Assembly: GCF_038806765.1 (NCBI RefSeq) | Contig: NZ_CP152389.1 | Location: 2,418,001 to 2,482,000, forward strand | Direction: 5' to 3' | DNA from: Mucilaginibacter sp. CSA2-8R | GTDB lineage: Bacteria > Bacteroidota > Bacteroidia > Sphingobacteriales > Sphingobacteriaceae | Length of the DNA stretch: 64,000 bases | In this document: positions 1 to 8,930 of the stretch, one piece after another | Position numbering within the stretch: the stretch's first letter is position 1 | How the letters are laid out: each line of letters opens with the position of its first letter | Made by a program: the position numbers and the translations under genes | The notes under the pieces: model-generated | Database searches by the model: none | Seen by the model: the letters and a program-made list of their open reading frames with translations, nothing else | Told to the model about the DNA's origin: nothing

Positions 1-1015
1 TAGCATACACCTTGGCAAAATGGCGGGCCAGTAAGGGCACGTCGGTATGGCGGCGGCGCAGGGGCGGCATGGTAATTTCTACCGTGTTAATGCGGTAAAT
101 TAAATCTTTCCTAAACTTGTTTTCGTTAGCCAATTCCTGCAGGGGCACGTTGGTAGCACAAATGAGTCTGATGTTGATGTCGACCGCCTTATTGGTGCCC
201 AGGCGGGTAACCTGGCGGTTTTGCAGTACGGTTAATAACTTGGCCTGTTGCAACAAACTGATGTTGCCAATCTCGTCTAAAAATAAGGTGCCGCCTTCGG
301 CTTCTTCAAAGCGGCCCATGCGGTCTTCGCGGGCATCGGTAAATGCGCCTTTTTTATGGCCAAACAGTTCGCTCTCAAACAAAGTATCGGTAAGTGCGCC
401 CACGTCAACCTTTACAAAAGGCTTGTTGGCCCGCAAAGAGCGTTCGTGAATGGCTTTGGCCATTAAGTCTTTACCGGTACCGTTTTCGCCTAAAATTAAA
501 ATATTGGCATCGGTAGGGGCAATCTTGTTTACCTTATAAAATATATCCTGCATCACGTCCGATTCGCCCAAAATAGACGTGCTCCCCGCAGACCCCTTAA
601 CCGCCACTTTGGGGCGTTTGGGGCCTTCCTGCTTATCGAGCAAATCGCGGATGGTTTCAATCAGTTTTTCGTTGTGCCAGGGTTTCACCACAAAATCATT
701 GGCACCTTCTTTTAACGAGCGTACGGCCAGGTCAATATCGCCGTAGGCTGTAATCATTATTACACAAACGTTGGGCCTCCAATCTTTAACCTTGCGCAGC
801 CAGTAAATACCCTCGTTGCCGGTGTTCATGGCGCTGTTAAAGTTCATATCCAGCAATACCAGGTCAACCTGGTTGCGGGTAAGCAGCGAGTTGATGTTTT
901 CCGGATTTTTTTCGGTAATAATTTCGTGCACTTCCGTTTTAAGCAAAAGCTTTACGGCGGTAAGCACATCGGTATCATCATCAACAACCAGTATGGTAGC
1001 TTTTTTTAATATCAT
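1..1015 (-). CDS. Sigma-54-dependent response regulator (NtrC family), C-terminus beyond left edge
   Basis: The frame is open from an ATG at 1013-1015 through the window edge, so only the first 338 residues are visible. The receiver domain shows the acidic cluster DDD at 12-14, the phospho-acceptor D56 (LVLLDMN) and K111 (VVKPW). The AAA+ domain follows with Walker A GENGTGKD (176-183), the sigma-54 contact loop as GAFTDA (223-228, where the textbook form is GAFTGA) and Walker B GGTLFLDEIG (241-250). The Fis-type DNA-binding domain must lie outside the window. By family it activates sigma-54 RNA polymerase from upstream sites after phosphorylation. It is divergent from the efflux locus that follows, so control of that locus is a reasonable inference. 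Confidence 0.93.
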   Translation of the reverse strand, partial: MILKKATILVVDDDTDVLTAVKLLLKTEVHEIITEKNPENINSLLTRNQVDLVLLDMNFNSAMNTGNEGIYWLRKVKDWRPNVCVIMITAYGDIDLAVRSLKEGANDFVVKPWHNEKLIETIRDLLDKQEGPKRPKVAVKGSAGSTSILGESDVMQDIFYKVNKIAPTDANILILGENGTGKDLMAKAIHERSLRANKPFVKVDVGALTDTLFESELFGHKKGAFTDAREDRMGRFEEAEGGTLFLDEIGNISLLQQAKLLTVLQNRQVTRLGTNKAVDINIRLICATNVPLQELANENKFRKDLIYRINTVEITMPPLRRRHTDVPLLARHFAKVYA

Positions 1016-1321
1016 GGAGTATTTTGTGTAAGAAATTAAGTTAACCTCAAGCTATAGTATAATATAGCCGCTTATAAAGGTAAGCATATAAATTTGCTGC
1101 CCTAACATGCCTTAAAGGGCAATTGCGCATCCAAAAATATAACTATTTGTATATCAACGGCCTGTTTGCAAAGTACATTTTTTACATTGTATCGTTACCG
1201 CACACTGTTTGTAACACAAGCGTACGCGCAAGTTACCCGGCGTTGTAAATTGCGTTGATTTACAGTATTTTACACAATGGCACAAGGTTTATATAAGCTA
1301 ATGCAAACAATCTTATTTTAA
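1016..1321. other. Divergent intergenic region upstream of the efflux locus
   Basis: This 306-nt gap separates the response regulator from the adaptor gene. It holds the shared 32-nt element at 1184-1215. It also holds a partial sigma-54-like match (TGGCAC, 5 nt, TTAT at 1278-1292) that lacks the GC of the -12 element. I see no small gene in it. Confidence 0.6.
1184..1215 (+). promoter_or_regulatory. Shared upstream element, copy 1
   Basis: The 32 nt starting ACATTGTATCG match the sequence at 13994-14025 at 24 of 32 positions with no gaps, including an identical first 11 nt and the later blocks CCG, ACA and TTGT. It lies about 106-138 nt before the adaptor start, a distance typical of NtrC-type enhancer sites. 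A regulator binding site is inferred, not shown. Confidence 0.5.
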
Positions 1322-2572
1322 GTGGACAGAGTAATTGAGAAAAAAAAGTGGAATAGTAAGCGTTTGCTTACCATTGGCGGTATTGCTGCTGTGGTATTGC
1401 TGGTAGCCGGTAGTATTGTGTTTACCTCGGGCAAAAGCAAATTAAACGTTGATACCGAGCGTATTACTATCAGCAATGTAACCAAAGGTTCATTTCAGGA
1501 AATTATTCCGCTGAACGGGATTGTGCTGCCTATTACCACCATATACCTTGACGCTGTAGAAGGCGGACGAGTTGAAAAGCTGTTTGTGGAGGATGGCGCC
1601 ACCATGAAAAAAGGGCAACCTATTTTAAAGCTGGCCAATACCGACCTGGAGCTGAACTTGGCTAACGAAGAAACGGCCGTATTTAACGTGCTTACGCAGA
1701 TGCAGATTTCGCACGATAATGCCCGCCAGAATACTATCAGCAAGTTAAACCAGATGGCCGAGGTAGAAAGCAGCCTGAAAGAAGCTGAGCGCGTTTATAA
1801 GCTCAACAAAAAATTGTACGACCAAAAAGCGATCGGTTTACAGGAGTTTCAAAAATCTGAAAACGACTATAATTATGCCTTGCGCCGCAAACGCTTAACT
1901 ACCCAAATTTTAAACCAGGACTCGACTGCCATGAACCAGCAGACTTCACAGTCTAAAGAATCATACGCGCACATGAAATCGACCTTGGAGCTGATGCGAA
2001 AAAAAGTGGGTGACCTGATTGTACGCGCCCCGGTGGACGGGCAGTTAACCTCGCTTGATGCCGAGATTGGCCAAAGCAAGCAAAAAGGCGGTCGTTTAGG
2101 GCAGATTGACGTGCTATCTGGCTACAAGGTACGGGTTGATGTGGACGAGCATTATATTACCAGGGTATTTAACGGTCAGATGGGCGAGTTTACCTTGGGC
2201 GACAAAACCTATAAGTTGAAAATAAAAAAGGTGTTTACGCAGGTGTCTAACGGTCGTTTCCAGGTAGATATGCAGTTTGTGGGCGACATTCCGAAAGATA
2301 TCCGCCGCGGGCAAAGCCTGCAGATACGTTTGGCTTTGAGCGACGAAACACAAGCCGTGCTTGTGCCTAAAGGCGGTTTTTACCAGCAAACCGGCGGCAA
2401 TTGGATATTTAGACTAAGTGAAGACGGCAAAACAGCTTATAAAGTTGATGTGCAATTGGGGCGTCAGAACCCCGACTATTACGAGGTAATGCAAGGCTTA
2501 AAACCCGGCGACCGTGTGGTAACTTCGAGCTATGAGAACTATGGAGATATGCAGGAGCTGGTGCTGAAATAG
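1322..2572 (+). CDS. HlyD/MacA-family efflux adaptor (periplasmic membrane fusion protein)
   Basis: The 416-aa protein links inner-membrane ABC permeases to an outer-membrane channel. It has a short basic N-terminus, one membrane anchor at about residues 15-34, a first lipoyl half (about 77-105, with EGGRVEKLFVEDG), a long helical hairpin region (about 108-240) and the second lipoyl half (about 237-265), followed by beta-barrel and membrane-proximal domains. The start is a GTG directly after an in-frame stop, so no longer start is possible; the lysine-rich segment before the anchor supports it. It is the first gene of the efflux locus. The substrate cannot be read from sequence. Confidence 0.9.
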   Translation: MDRVIEKKKWNSKRLLTIGGIAAVVLLVAGSIVFTSGKSKLNVDTERITISNVTKGSFQEIIPLNGIVLPITTIYLDAVEGGRVEKLFVEDGATMKKGQPILKLANTDLELNLANEETAVFNVLTQMQISHDNARQNTISKLNQMAEVESSLKEAERVYKLNKKLYDQKAIGLQEFQKSENDYNYALRRKRLTTQILNQDSTAMNQQTSQSKESYAHMKSTLELMRKKVGDLIVRAPVDGQLTSLDAEIGQSKQKGGRLGQIDVLSGYKVRVDVDEHYITRVFNGQMGEFTLGDKTYKLKIKKVFTQVSNGRFQVDMQFVGDIPKDIRRGQSLQIRLALSDETQAVLVPKGGFYQQTGGNWIFRLSEDGKTAYKVDVQLGRQNPDYYEVMQGLKPGDRVVTSSYENYGDMQELVLK

Positions 2573-2586
2573 AGCTTAAAGCGCAA

Positions 2587-2617
2587 AGCCAAGAAGCAAG
2601 AGCCAGGAGCCAAGAAG
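2587..2617. repeat. Short purine-rich degenerate repeat AGCCARGA
   Basis: Three copies of AGCCAAGA/AGCCAGGA start at 2587, 2601 and 2608 just after the adaptor stop. The tract is low-complexity and non-coding. Its function is unknown. Confidence 0.5.
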
Positions 2618-2723
2618 ATTGCGTTTAGTCTTTAAGTTTTGTGACTATCGCTAAGAAAACTGACCGAGTCAAATAAGAACAATAACATTCACAATTAAAG
2701 ATATCACCCGGTGAAACGGGGAA

Positions 2724-2728
2724 GGAGG
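2724..2728 (+). promoter_or_regulatory. Unusually strong Shine-Dalgarno (GGAGG)
   Basis: GGAGG lies 4 nt before the ATG of the first ATPase, within AAGGAGGAT. Most genes in this window have no such sequence, as is usual for Bacteroidetes. It supports the start at 2733. Confidence 0.6.
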
Positions 2729-2732
2729 ATAA

Positions 2733-3410
2733 ATGATAAAAATTACCAATCTCGAAAAATTTTACCGCACCGAAGAGGTAGAAACCGTTGCGTTAAATAA
2801 ACTAAACCTCGAAATTAATACCGGCGAGTTTGTGGCCATTATGGGTCCGTCGGGTTGCGGCAAATCTACGCTGCTGAATATATTGGGTTTGCTTGACGAC
2901 CCGGACGGCGGCAGCTACCTGTTTAACGGCACCGAGGTAGCACACTTTAACGAGCGTAAACGTGCAGAGCTGCGCAAGCACAACATCGGTTTCGTTTTCC
3001 AGAGCTTTAACCTGATTGACGAGCTGACCGTGTTTGAAAACGTTGAACTGCCCCTTATTTACACCGGCGTAAACTCGGCCGAACGCAAACAACGCGTAGA
3101 GGAGGTGCTGACCAAAATGCAGATTATGCATCGTCGTAACCACTATCCGCAGCAGTTATCGGGCGGTCAGCAGCAGCGTGTAGCTATTGCCCGTGCCGTG
3201 GTTAACAAACCCAAATTGATACTGGCGGATGAGCCCACCGGTAACCTCGACAGCAGTAACGGTAACGAGGTAATGGAACTCCTAACCGACCTGAACGAGC
3301 AAGGCACCACCATCATCATGGTAACCCACTCCGAGCACGACGCCCGCTACAGCCACCGCATTGTACGCCTGCTGGACGGCCATACTGTGGTTGAGAACAT
3401 CATGATGTAA
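2733..3410 (+). CDS. ABC transporter ATP-binding protein, MacB/LolD type (first ATPase)
   Basis: The 225-aa nucleotide-binding subunit carries Walker A GPSGCGKST (38-46), Q-loop Q90, signature LSGGQQQRV (142-150), Walker B LILADEPTG (162-170) and the H-loop in VTHS (197-200). By family it pairs as a dimer with FtsX/MacB-like permeases and uses ATP to drive extrusion by a mechanotransmission mechanism. It sits between the adaptor and the permeases. It is strikingly similar, in register over its whole length, to the second ATPase at 14171. A clear Shine-Dalgarno supports the start. Confidence 0.95.
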   Translation: MIKITNLEKFYRTEEVETVALNKLNLEINTGEFVAIMGPSGCGKSTLLNILGLLDDPDGGSYLFNGTEVAHFNERKRAELRKHNIGFVFQSFNLIDELTVFENVELPLIYTGVNSAERKQRVEEVLTKMQIMHRRNHYPQQLSGGQQQRVAIARAVVNKPKLILADEPTGNLDSSNGNEVMELLTDLNEQGTTIIMVTHSEHDARYSHRIVRLLDGHTVVENIMM

Positions 3411-3463
3411 GTCTGGGTAATTGCCTTAAAATCAATTCATCATCTATTGAAAAAATAATTTAC

Positions 3464-4018
3464 ATGAAGATACTTTATACCCTTATACTTTCGGCTTGCA
3501 GCGTGGCTGTAATGGCGCAAACCAAAACCAACCGGAGCCGTACTAGCCAAAAAATATCCGACAATGGCAAAACCTTACAAATCACTGTTAACGGTGATGT
3601 AAATGGCCGCACCGTCAATTACGACAAAACGTTTGATGTTGCCAACCTAAACCAGGCCGAAAAAGAGGCATTGAAACAGCGCATTGCCGATTCGTTGGGC
3701 ATTGCCATTAGTAACAGCAGCTTTAACGCAGCCTCGGTTAAAACACCGGTTAATGTGCCGCCGCTTCCGGCTATTCCCGGCACGCCTGCTGTTGCTGCAA
3801 CCGGCGAAAGCCGCACAACGCAGAATTTATCTACCAGTGTGCATGATGATAACGGCACCATGCAGGTGCAAATCAAAGGCTACCAGGGGCAAAAGCAAAT
3901 CAATTACAATCGCCAATTTAACGTTAAGGGTATGTCGAAGGCGCGAAAGGATGCCATCGTTAAACACATTACCGATTCGTTGGGAGTAAGCACACCGCCG
4001 GCTACACCTAAAAATTAA
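3464..4018 (+). CDS. Small secreted protein with two internal repeats
   Basis: The 184-aa product begins with a signal peptide (MKILYTLILSACSVAVMAQ). It then contains two copies of a roughly 45-residue unit, at about 33-80 and 129-174. Each has a beta-like half ending N-Y-(D/N)-(K/R)-x-F-(D/N)-V and a basic helix ending in ITDSLGV or IADSLGI. A proline/alanine-rich linker (about 95-115) separates them. I do not recognise the family. Its place between the ATPase and the four permeases, in the same direction, suggests a periplasmic accessory of the efflux system, but that is inference only. Confidence 0.75.
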   Translation: MKILYTLILSACSVAVMAQTKTNRSRTSQKISDNGKTLQITVNGDVNGRTVNYDKTFDVANLNQAEKEALKQRIADSLGIAISNSSFNAASVKTPVNVPPLPAIPGTPAVAATGESRTTQNLSTSVHDDNGTMQVQIKGYQGQKQINYNRQFNVKGMSKARKDAIVKHITDSLGVSTPPATPKN

Positions 4019-4030
4019 ATAACCAACTTT

Positions 4031-6403
4031 ATGTTACAAACATACCTCAAAGTGGCATGGCGAAGCCTCCAGGCCCGGCTATTTTACACCTTACTTAATG
4101 TATTGGGTTTGGCGCTGGCTATGGGCTGCTGCATTTTGCTGTATGTATATGTAAGTTACCAGTTAAGTTTTGATACCTACCACCGCCACGCAGCAACCAC
4201 TTACCGTATTGTAAACGAGTTGCACCTGGATAAAACCGAGTATGACAAGGGCTCTTCGATGGCCATGTACCTGGCTGCCCGGCGCGAGATACCGCAGGTA
4301 ATAAACGGTGCCTATTCGTGCAGCCGGCAGAGTTATATTGTGACGGTGGGGTCCACTGATAAAAAGCTTTTTCGCGAAGAAAAGAACATTGCTTTTACCA
4401 ATGCCAAATGGTTTGACGTTTTTAAATACCAGGTGCTGGCCGGCAACGTGCAGGGTTTAAACCAGCTTAACACCGCCGTGCTTACCCAAAAGCAGGCGCA
4501 AAAATATTTTGGCAGCACCCCGGCGGTAGGGCAGTACCTGCAAATTAAAAGCATACCTATGCGGGTGGTAGCCGTAGTGGCCAACCGCCCTTACAACACC
4601 GACCAAAATTCGGATGTATATTTTTCGTTCTCGACGTTAAAACAGTTAGACACCGATTTTAAAAATTACGCAAGCCAGCTGGGCTATATAGCTTCAGTAA
4701 ATAACAGCTATCTCACATTGCGCAGCGCCAGTGACAAACCAGTGGTCGAAAAGATGCTTAACCAAATAGCCAAGCCATATTTTGGCGACGCTATTAAGTA
4801 TTATAAATTTCAGTTGCTGCCGCTAACTGAGCAGCATTTTGATTTACGCTACGGCGGTACTACCCAAAAGTCGCTGTTAACGGTGCTCATTGTTATTGGT
4901 TGTTTGATACTGACTATGGCTATCATCAATTACATTAACCTGGTGATTGCCCAGCAGGCCCGCCGCAGTACCGAAATTGGTACCCGCAAAGTACTGGGCG
5001 CTACTGCCGGCCGGTTATTGATGCAATTTGTTACCGAATCGGTGATGACCGCCATGGTGGCTGCCGTGCTGGCTATGGGTTTGGTAGCCGTGGTACTGCC
5101 GTTTATAAACCGTTACTGGTTTTCGGCGCAGCCCATTTACGTAGGCTCGTGGTGGGCTTTGGGCTTGTTTACTTTTTCGCTGGTTATCGTGATAAACCTG
5201 GTGATGGGTATTTACCCGGCCTGGTGGCTCAACCGCTTTAACATTATACACGCGCTTAAAAAGCAGGCTACCCTGGTACAAACCGGACTGGGGCGCAAGG
5301 CCTTGGTAATACTGCAAAACCTCATCGCCCAGTTACTGATTGCCGGTACCGTCATCATTGTAATGCAGGTGCAGTTTTTAAAAAATACCGACAAGGGTTT
5401 TGACCGCAATATGGTGGTAAACATCCCCGTTGGTGCAGCTACCGATTTGCAAAAGCAGCGCCTGCGCGAGAGCGTAGCCCAAATGCCCGATGTAAGTTCG
5501 GTAAGTTTTTGCCTCAACTCGCCGGCTACCGATAGTCAGCGCGGGGCAACACTGCAGTTTGATAATCGGGCCAAGTGGGAAAGCTGGCCCGCCCGTTATG
5601 CTATTGGCGATGCCGGGTATGCCGGTACGTTCGGCTTGCAAATTATTGCTGGCCGTAACCGCAACAGCCGTGCCACTACGCCCGAATTTTTGATAAATGA
5701 AAAAATGGCCCGCATGCTGATGGGCAGTAATTGGACGGATGTAGTAGGCAAAAGCCTTCAGCCCGGCGACACAAAGGGCACGATTGTAGGCATAGTTAAA
5801 GATTTTAACGTGCACTCCCTGCTCGAACCCATTGAGCCTACGGTGGTTTTAGAAGATAGAAACCTGCAAACCAATATGGCCGTAAAGCTGAATGGCCAGC
5901 ACACCGATGCTACTCTGAAAGCCTTGCAGCAACTCTATACCGAAAACCTGCCCACCGAGGTGTTTAGCTATCGTTTTATAGATGAGCAGATAGCCAGCTT
6001 GTACCGCGCCGAAACCCTGCAGCAAAACCTCATCTGGGGCGCAGCGGCTATGGCCATCGTCATCAGCTCATTGGGGCTGTTAGGTCTGGTATCCCTCATG
6101 ACTTTGCAGCGTACCAAAGAAATTGGGGTACGCAAAGTATTAGGTGCTGGGGTAAGTCAAATCGGGCTGATGCTATCGGCTGATTTTCTGAAGTTGGTGG
6201 GTATTGCCCTTGTGGTGGCCATCCCGGGTTCGTGGTGGCTCATGAACCAGTGGCTGCAGAACTATGCTTATCACATCCAAATTCACTGGTGGGTGTATGT
6301 CCTAACGGGAATGCTGGCTATGCTGATTGCCTTTTTTACCGTCGGTTTTCAATCGTTTAAGGCGGCCATGGCCAACCCGGTAAACAGTTTACGAAGCGAA
6401 TAA
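4031..6403 (+). CDS. MacB/FtsX-like ABC permease 1
   Basis: This 790-aa permease has the two-half architecture of Bacteroidetes MacB-like proteins. It has an N-terminal membrane helix after YLKVAWRSLQ, a periplasmic MacB core domain, a three-helix FtsX block (about 285-400) with the coupling motif EIGTRKVLGA, then a second helix, second periplasmic domain and final FtsX block with EIGVRKVLGA. It ends ANPVNSLRSE. No ATPase domain is fused, so it needs a separate ATPase. It starts 12 nt after the repeat protein and is followed by three paralogues, suggesting one operon. Confidence 0.93.
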   Translation: MLQTYLKVAWRSLQARLFYTLLNVLGLALAMGCCILLYVYVSYQLSFDTYHRHAATTYRIVNELHLDKTEYDKGSSMAMYLAARREIPQVINGAYSCSRQSYIVTVGSTDKKLFREEKNIAFTNAKWFDVFKYQVLAGNVQGLNQLNTAVLTQKQAQKYFGSTPAVGQYLQIKSIPMRVVAVVANRPYNTDQNSDVYFSFSTLKQLDTDFKNYASQLGYIASVNNSYLTLRSASDKPVVEKMLNQIAKPYFGDAIKYYKFQLLPLTEQHFDLRYGGTTQKSLLTVLIVIGCLILTMAIINYINLVIAQQARRSTEIGTRKVLGATAGRLLMQFVTESVMTAMVAAVLAMGLVAVVLPFINRYWFSAQPIYVGSWWALGLFTFSLVIVINLVMGIYPAWWLNRFNIIHALKKQATLVQTGLGRKALVILQNLIAQLLIAGTVIIVMQVQFLKNTDKGFDRNMVVNIPVGAATDLQKQRLRESVAQMPDVSSVSFCLNSPATDSQRGATLQFDNRAKWESWPARYAIGDAGYAGTFGLQIIAGRNRNSRATTPEFLINEKMARMLMGSNWTDVVGKSLQPGDTKGTIVGIVKDFNVHSLLEPIEPTVVLEDRNLQTNMAVKLNGQHTDATLKALQQLYTENLPTEVFSYRFIDEQIASLYRAETLQQNLIWGAAAMAIVISSLGLLGLVSLMTLQRTKEIGVRKVLGAGVSQIGLMLSADFLKLVGIALVVAIPGSWWLMNQWLQNYAYHIQIHWWVYVLTGMLAMLIAFFTVGFQSFKAAMANPVNSLRSE

Positions 6404-6422
6404 ATCTTATAGAAATATTATC

Positions 6423-8846
6423 ATGATAAAAAATTACCTCAAAATAGCCTGGCGCAACCTTTGGAAAGGCCGGGTGTTTAACCTGATGAACATTACCGGG
6501 CTGGCCGTTGCTGTAGCCTGTTGCACACTCATTTTTTTAACCGTTTATTACGAGTTTTCTTACGACAGCTTTCACCAAAAGCTCGACCGCATTTACCAAG
6601 TTTACAACGTAGCCAACCGGCCGAAAGGCGTCGAAAAAAATTCGGCTATGCCTATCCCTATGGCATCTGCCCTTAAAGCCGAATACCCGGCTGTTAAATA
6701 TCTGACCCGCAGCGGCAACATGGGTGGGGTGGTAAACTATGGCAATAAAAAAGTAGATGAGGACATCCATTTTGTAGACCGCGACTTTCTGAAGATGTTC
6801 ACTTTCCCACTCATCCAGGGTAACAGCAATGCGGCTTTGTCGGGGTTAAACAGCGCCATAATTACCGAAAAGGCTGCCAAAAAGATATTTGGCAATAAGC
6901 CGGCGCTTAACCAAATTATGGTTATCAACATCAATAACCAGGAGCAGCCCTTTCAGGTGACCGGTGTGGTAAAAGATTACCCATCCAACTCCAGTATTAC
7001 CTTTGATGTACTGGTAAGGTTTGAACACTTTCCGCAGTATCAAACCGAAAAAAATAATTGGGATAGCCGCAGCCACATCGTACTGGCCGAATTTAATGAG
7101 GGTTTTAACCCGCGGACCTTTAATAAACAGATTAAGCCTTTTGTAAAAAAATACTACGCCGGAGACTTAAATAACTTAAAGCGCGATGGCGCCAAACCCG
7201 ATGCCAACGGCGACATATTCACTTTAGCGTTGGCTCCATTCGCCAGCAATCATTTTAACAATGATATTGGTGCGGTTGAGGGCGATGCCATCAGTAAAAC
7301 CTACCCATTAAGTTTGGTTGTGATTGGCTGCTTTATTTTATTAATTGCCTGTATCAATTTTATTAACCTGTCGGTGGCCCGTGGCTTTACCCGTGCCCGC
7401 GAAGTTGGAGTACGCAAAACCTTGGGTGCCGGTAAATGGCAACTGCTCACCCAATTTTGGGTAGAAACCATTATGGTTTGCTTTGCGTCAACGGCGGTTG
7501 GGTTACTGCTTTGTACCCTGCTTATTAACCAGTTTAAGGCCATGTTTAAAAGCAAAATAAGCCTGGCTATGTTGCTTGAGCCGGCGCATTTGGCAGGTAT
7601 TGTAATTATGTTTTTGGCGGTTACTGCTATTGCCGGTTTCTACCCGGCCTTAATGATGGTGCGCTACAAAACGGTAGCCGTGCTTAAGGGTAAAATAAGC
7701 GGCGGCAAGCCGGGCAAGCTGCGCAATACCTTGCTAATCGTGCAGTTTACGCTGTCTACCTTACTTATCATCTGTACCATCATCACCTGGCAGCAAATTA
7801 ATTACTTAAGCAACAAACCCTTGGGGTATAATAAAACCGAAGTGCTGAGCATACCCGTAGCGCAAAATGCTAAGGGGACTGATGCATTGCAGCTGATGCG
7901 TAATGAGTTGCGGAACAATAGCAACGTAGTATCGGTGAGCGGGGCCTACATGAACATGGGTAAAGGTAACGATGGCTCGTCGATGCGATCGGTGCTGGGC
8001 TTTATTTACCATGACCGTGAGGTGCGTACCCACCTGCAACGCATTGATTATGACTATATAAAAACGCTTGACATTAAACTGCTGGACGGCCGCGAGTTTG
8101 ACCCTAAATTTGGTAACGACAGCACCGGTTTGATTATTAACGAGAGCATGGCGCGCGAGCTGGGTGGCAAAAATCTGGTGGGCAGCACGCTACCCATTAT
8201 GGAGGGTACATCACCCGCGCACATTATTGGCATCGTTAAAAATTTCAATTTCCAGTCGTTACATGATGATATTGCACCGCTTACTATGACGATGTTAAAA
8301 GATTTTCAAATCAACTACATCTTTGTAAAGGTAAAACCGGGCAACCTGGTGGGGGCGTATGATGGTATTAAAAACAGCTGGCACCGCCTTTACCCAAACG
8401 CCACCTTTTTGGCCTCTTGGCTTAACGAAAACACCGAACGCCAGTACCTGAGCGAGCGCCGCCTGTCGGGCATCTTTGTGAGCGGCGCCGTGCTGGCTAT
8501 CATCATTTCGTGCATCGGCTTGCTGGCTATCTCTATCATGATGGTGATACAGCGCAACAAAGAAATCGGCATACGCAAAGTGCTGGGCGCGAATGTGTTC
8601 GGCATCGTCATGATGCTGTCGCAGGATTTTATGAAACTGGTGCTGGTGGCCGCTATCTTATCGTTCCCGGTAGCATGGTGGGTAATGAGCCACTGGCTGC
8701 AAAGCTTTGCTTACCGGGTTGATATCCATTGGTGGGTATTTGCCTTGTCAACCGCGCTGGCTCTAATTCTGGCCTTTGTTACCATCAGCTTCCAGTCTAT
8801 TCGGGCGGCTATTGCCAATCCGGTAAAAAGCCTTCGCAGCGAGTAA
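6423..8846 (+). CDS. MacB/FtsX-like ABC permease 2
   Basis: The 807-aa protein begins MIKNYLKIAWRNLWKGR, the conserved cytoplasmic lead-in of the family, followed by the first membrane helix. It has both periplasmic MacB-type domains and two FtsX blocks with coupling motifs EVGVRKTLGA and EIGIRKVLGA. The C-terminus is ANPVKSLRSE. It starts 19 nt after permease 1. The periplasmic domains differ clearly from those of its neighbours while the membrane parts are conserved, which points to old duplication rather than a recent copy. Confidence 0.93.
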   Translation: MIKNYLKIAWRNLWKGRVFNLMNITGLAVAVACCTLIFLTVYYEFSYDSFHQKLDRIYQVYNVANRPKGVEKNSAMPIPMASALKAEYPAVKYLTRSGNMGGVVNYGNKKVDEDIHFVDRDFLKMFTFPLIQGNSNAALSGLNSAIITEKAAKKIFGNKPALNQIMVININNQEQPFQVTGVVKDYPSNSSITFDVLVRFEHFPQYQTEKNNWDSRSHIVLAEFNEGFNPRTFNKQIKPFVKKYYAGDLNNLKRDGAKPDANGDIFTLALAPFASNHFNNDIGAVEGDAISKTYPLSLVVIGCFILLIACINFINLSVARGFTRAREVGVRKTLGAGKWQLLTQFWVETIMVCFASTAVGLLLCTLLINQFKAMFKSKISLAMLLEPAHLAGIVIMFLAVTAIAGFYPALMMVRYKTVAVLKGKISGGKPGKLRNTLLIVQFTLSTLLIICTIITWQQINYLSNKPLGYNKTEVLSIPVAQNAKGTDALQLMRNELRNNSNVVSVSGAYMNMGKGNDGSSMRSVLGFIYHDREVRTHLQRIDYDYIKTLDIKLLDGREFDPKFGNDSTGLIINESMARELGGKNLVGSTLPIMEGTSPAHIIGIVKNFNFQSLHDDIAPLTMTMLKDFQINYIFVKVKPGNLVGAYDGIKNSWHRLYPNATFLASWLNENTERQYLSERRLSGIFVSGAVLAIIISCIGLLAISIMMVIQRNKEIGIRKVLGANVFGIVMMLSQDFMKLVLVAAILSFPVAWWVMSHWLQSFAYRVDIHWWVFALSTALALILAFVTISFQSIRAAIANPVKSLRSE

Positions 8847-8856
8847 TTATGAGGAG

Positions 8857-8909
8857 CCGGACGTTCGCCCGCCCGTTTGGGTCGGCGCGTTCGTCCGGTT
8901 TTTATTTTT
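8857..8909 (+). terminator. Hairpin with T-rich tail between permeases 2 and 3
   Basis: CCGGACG (8857-8863) pairs with CGTCCGG (8892-8898), with further partial pairing of CGCC and GGCG inside. TTTTTATTTTTA follows at 8899-8910. It lies inside a run of same-direction permease genes, so it may act as a partial terminator that lowers expression of the later permeases. Confidence 0.6.
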
Positions 8910-8930
8910 AAATCACATTTACCTGTTACT

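Noticed and set aside
1278..1292. Possible sigma-54 promoter TGGCAC-N5-TTAT before the adaptor gene
   Set aside because: The GC of the -12 element, nearly invariant in sigma-54 promoters, is missing. A second candidate at 1239-1253 has GG and GC but one base too many between them.
8877..8930. Longer N-terminus of permease 3 from a TTG at 8877
   Set aside because: It would translate the hairpin and T-rich tail, and the other three permeases begin at the position equivalent to 8931.
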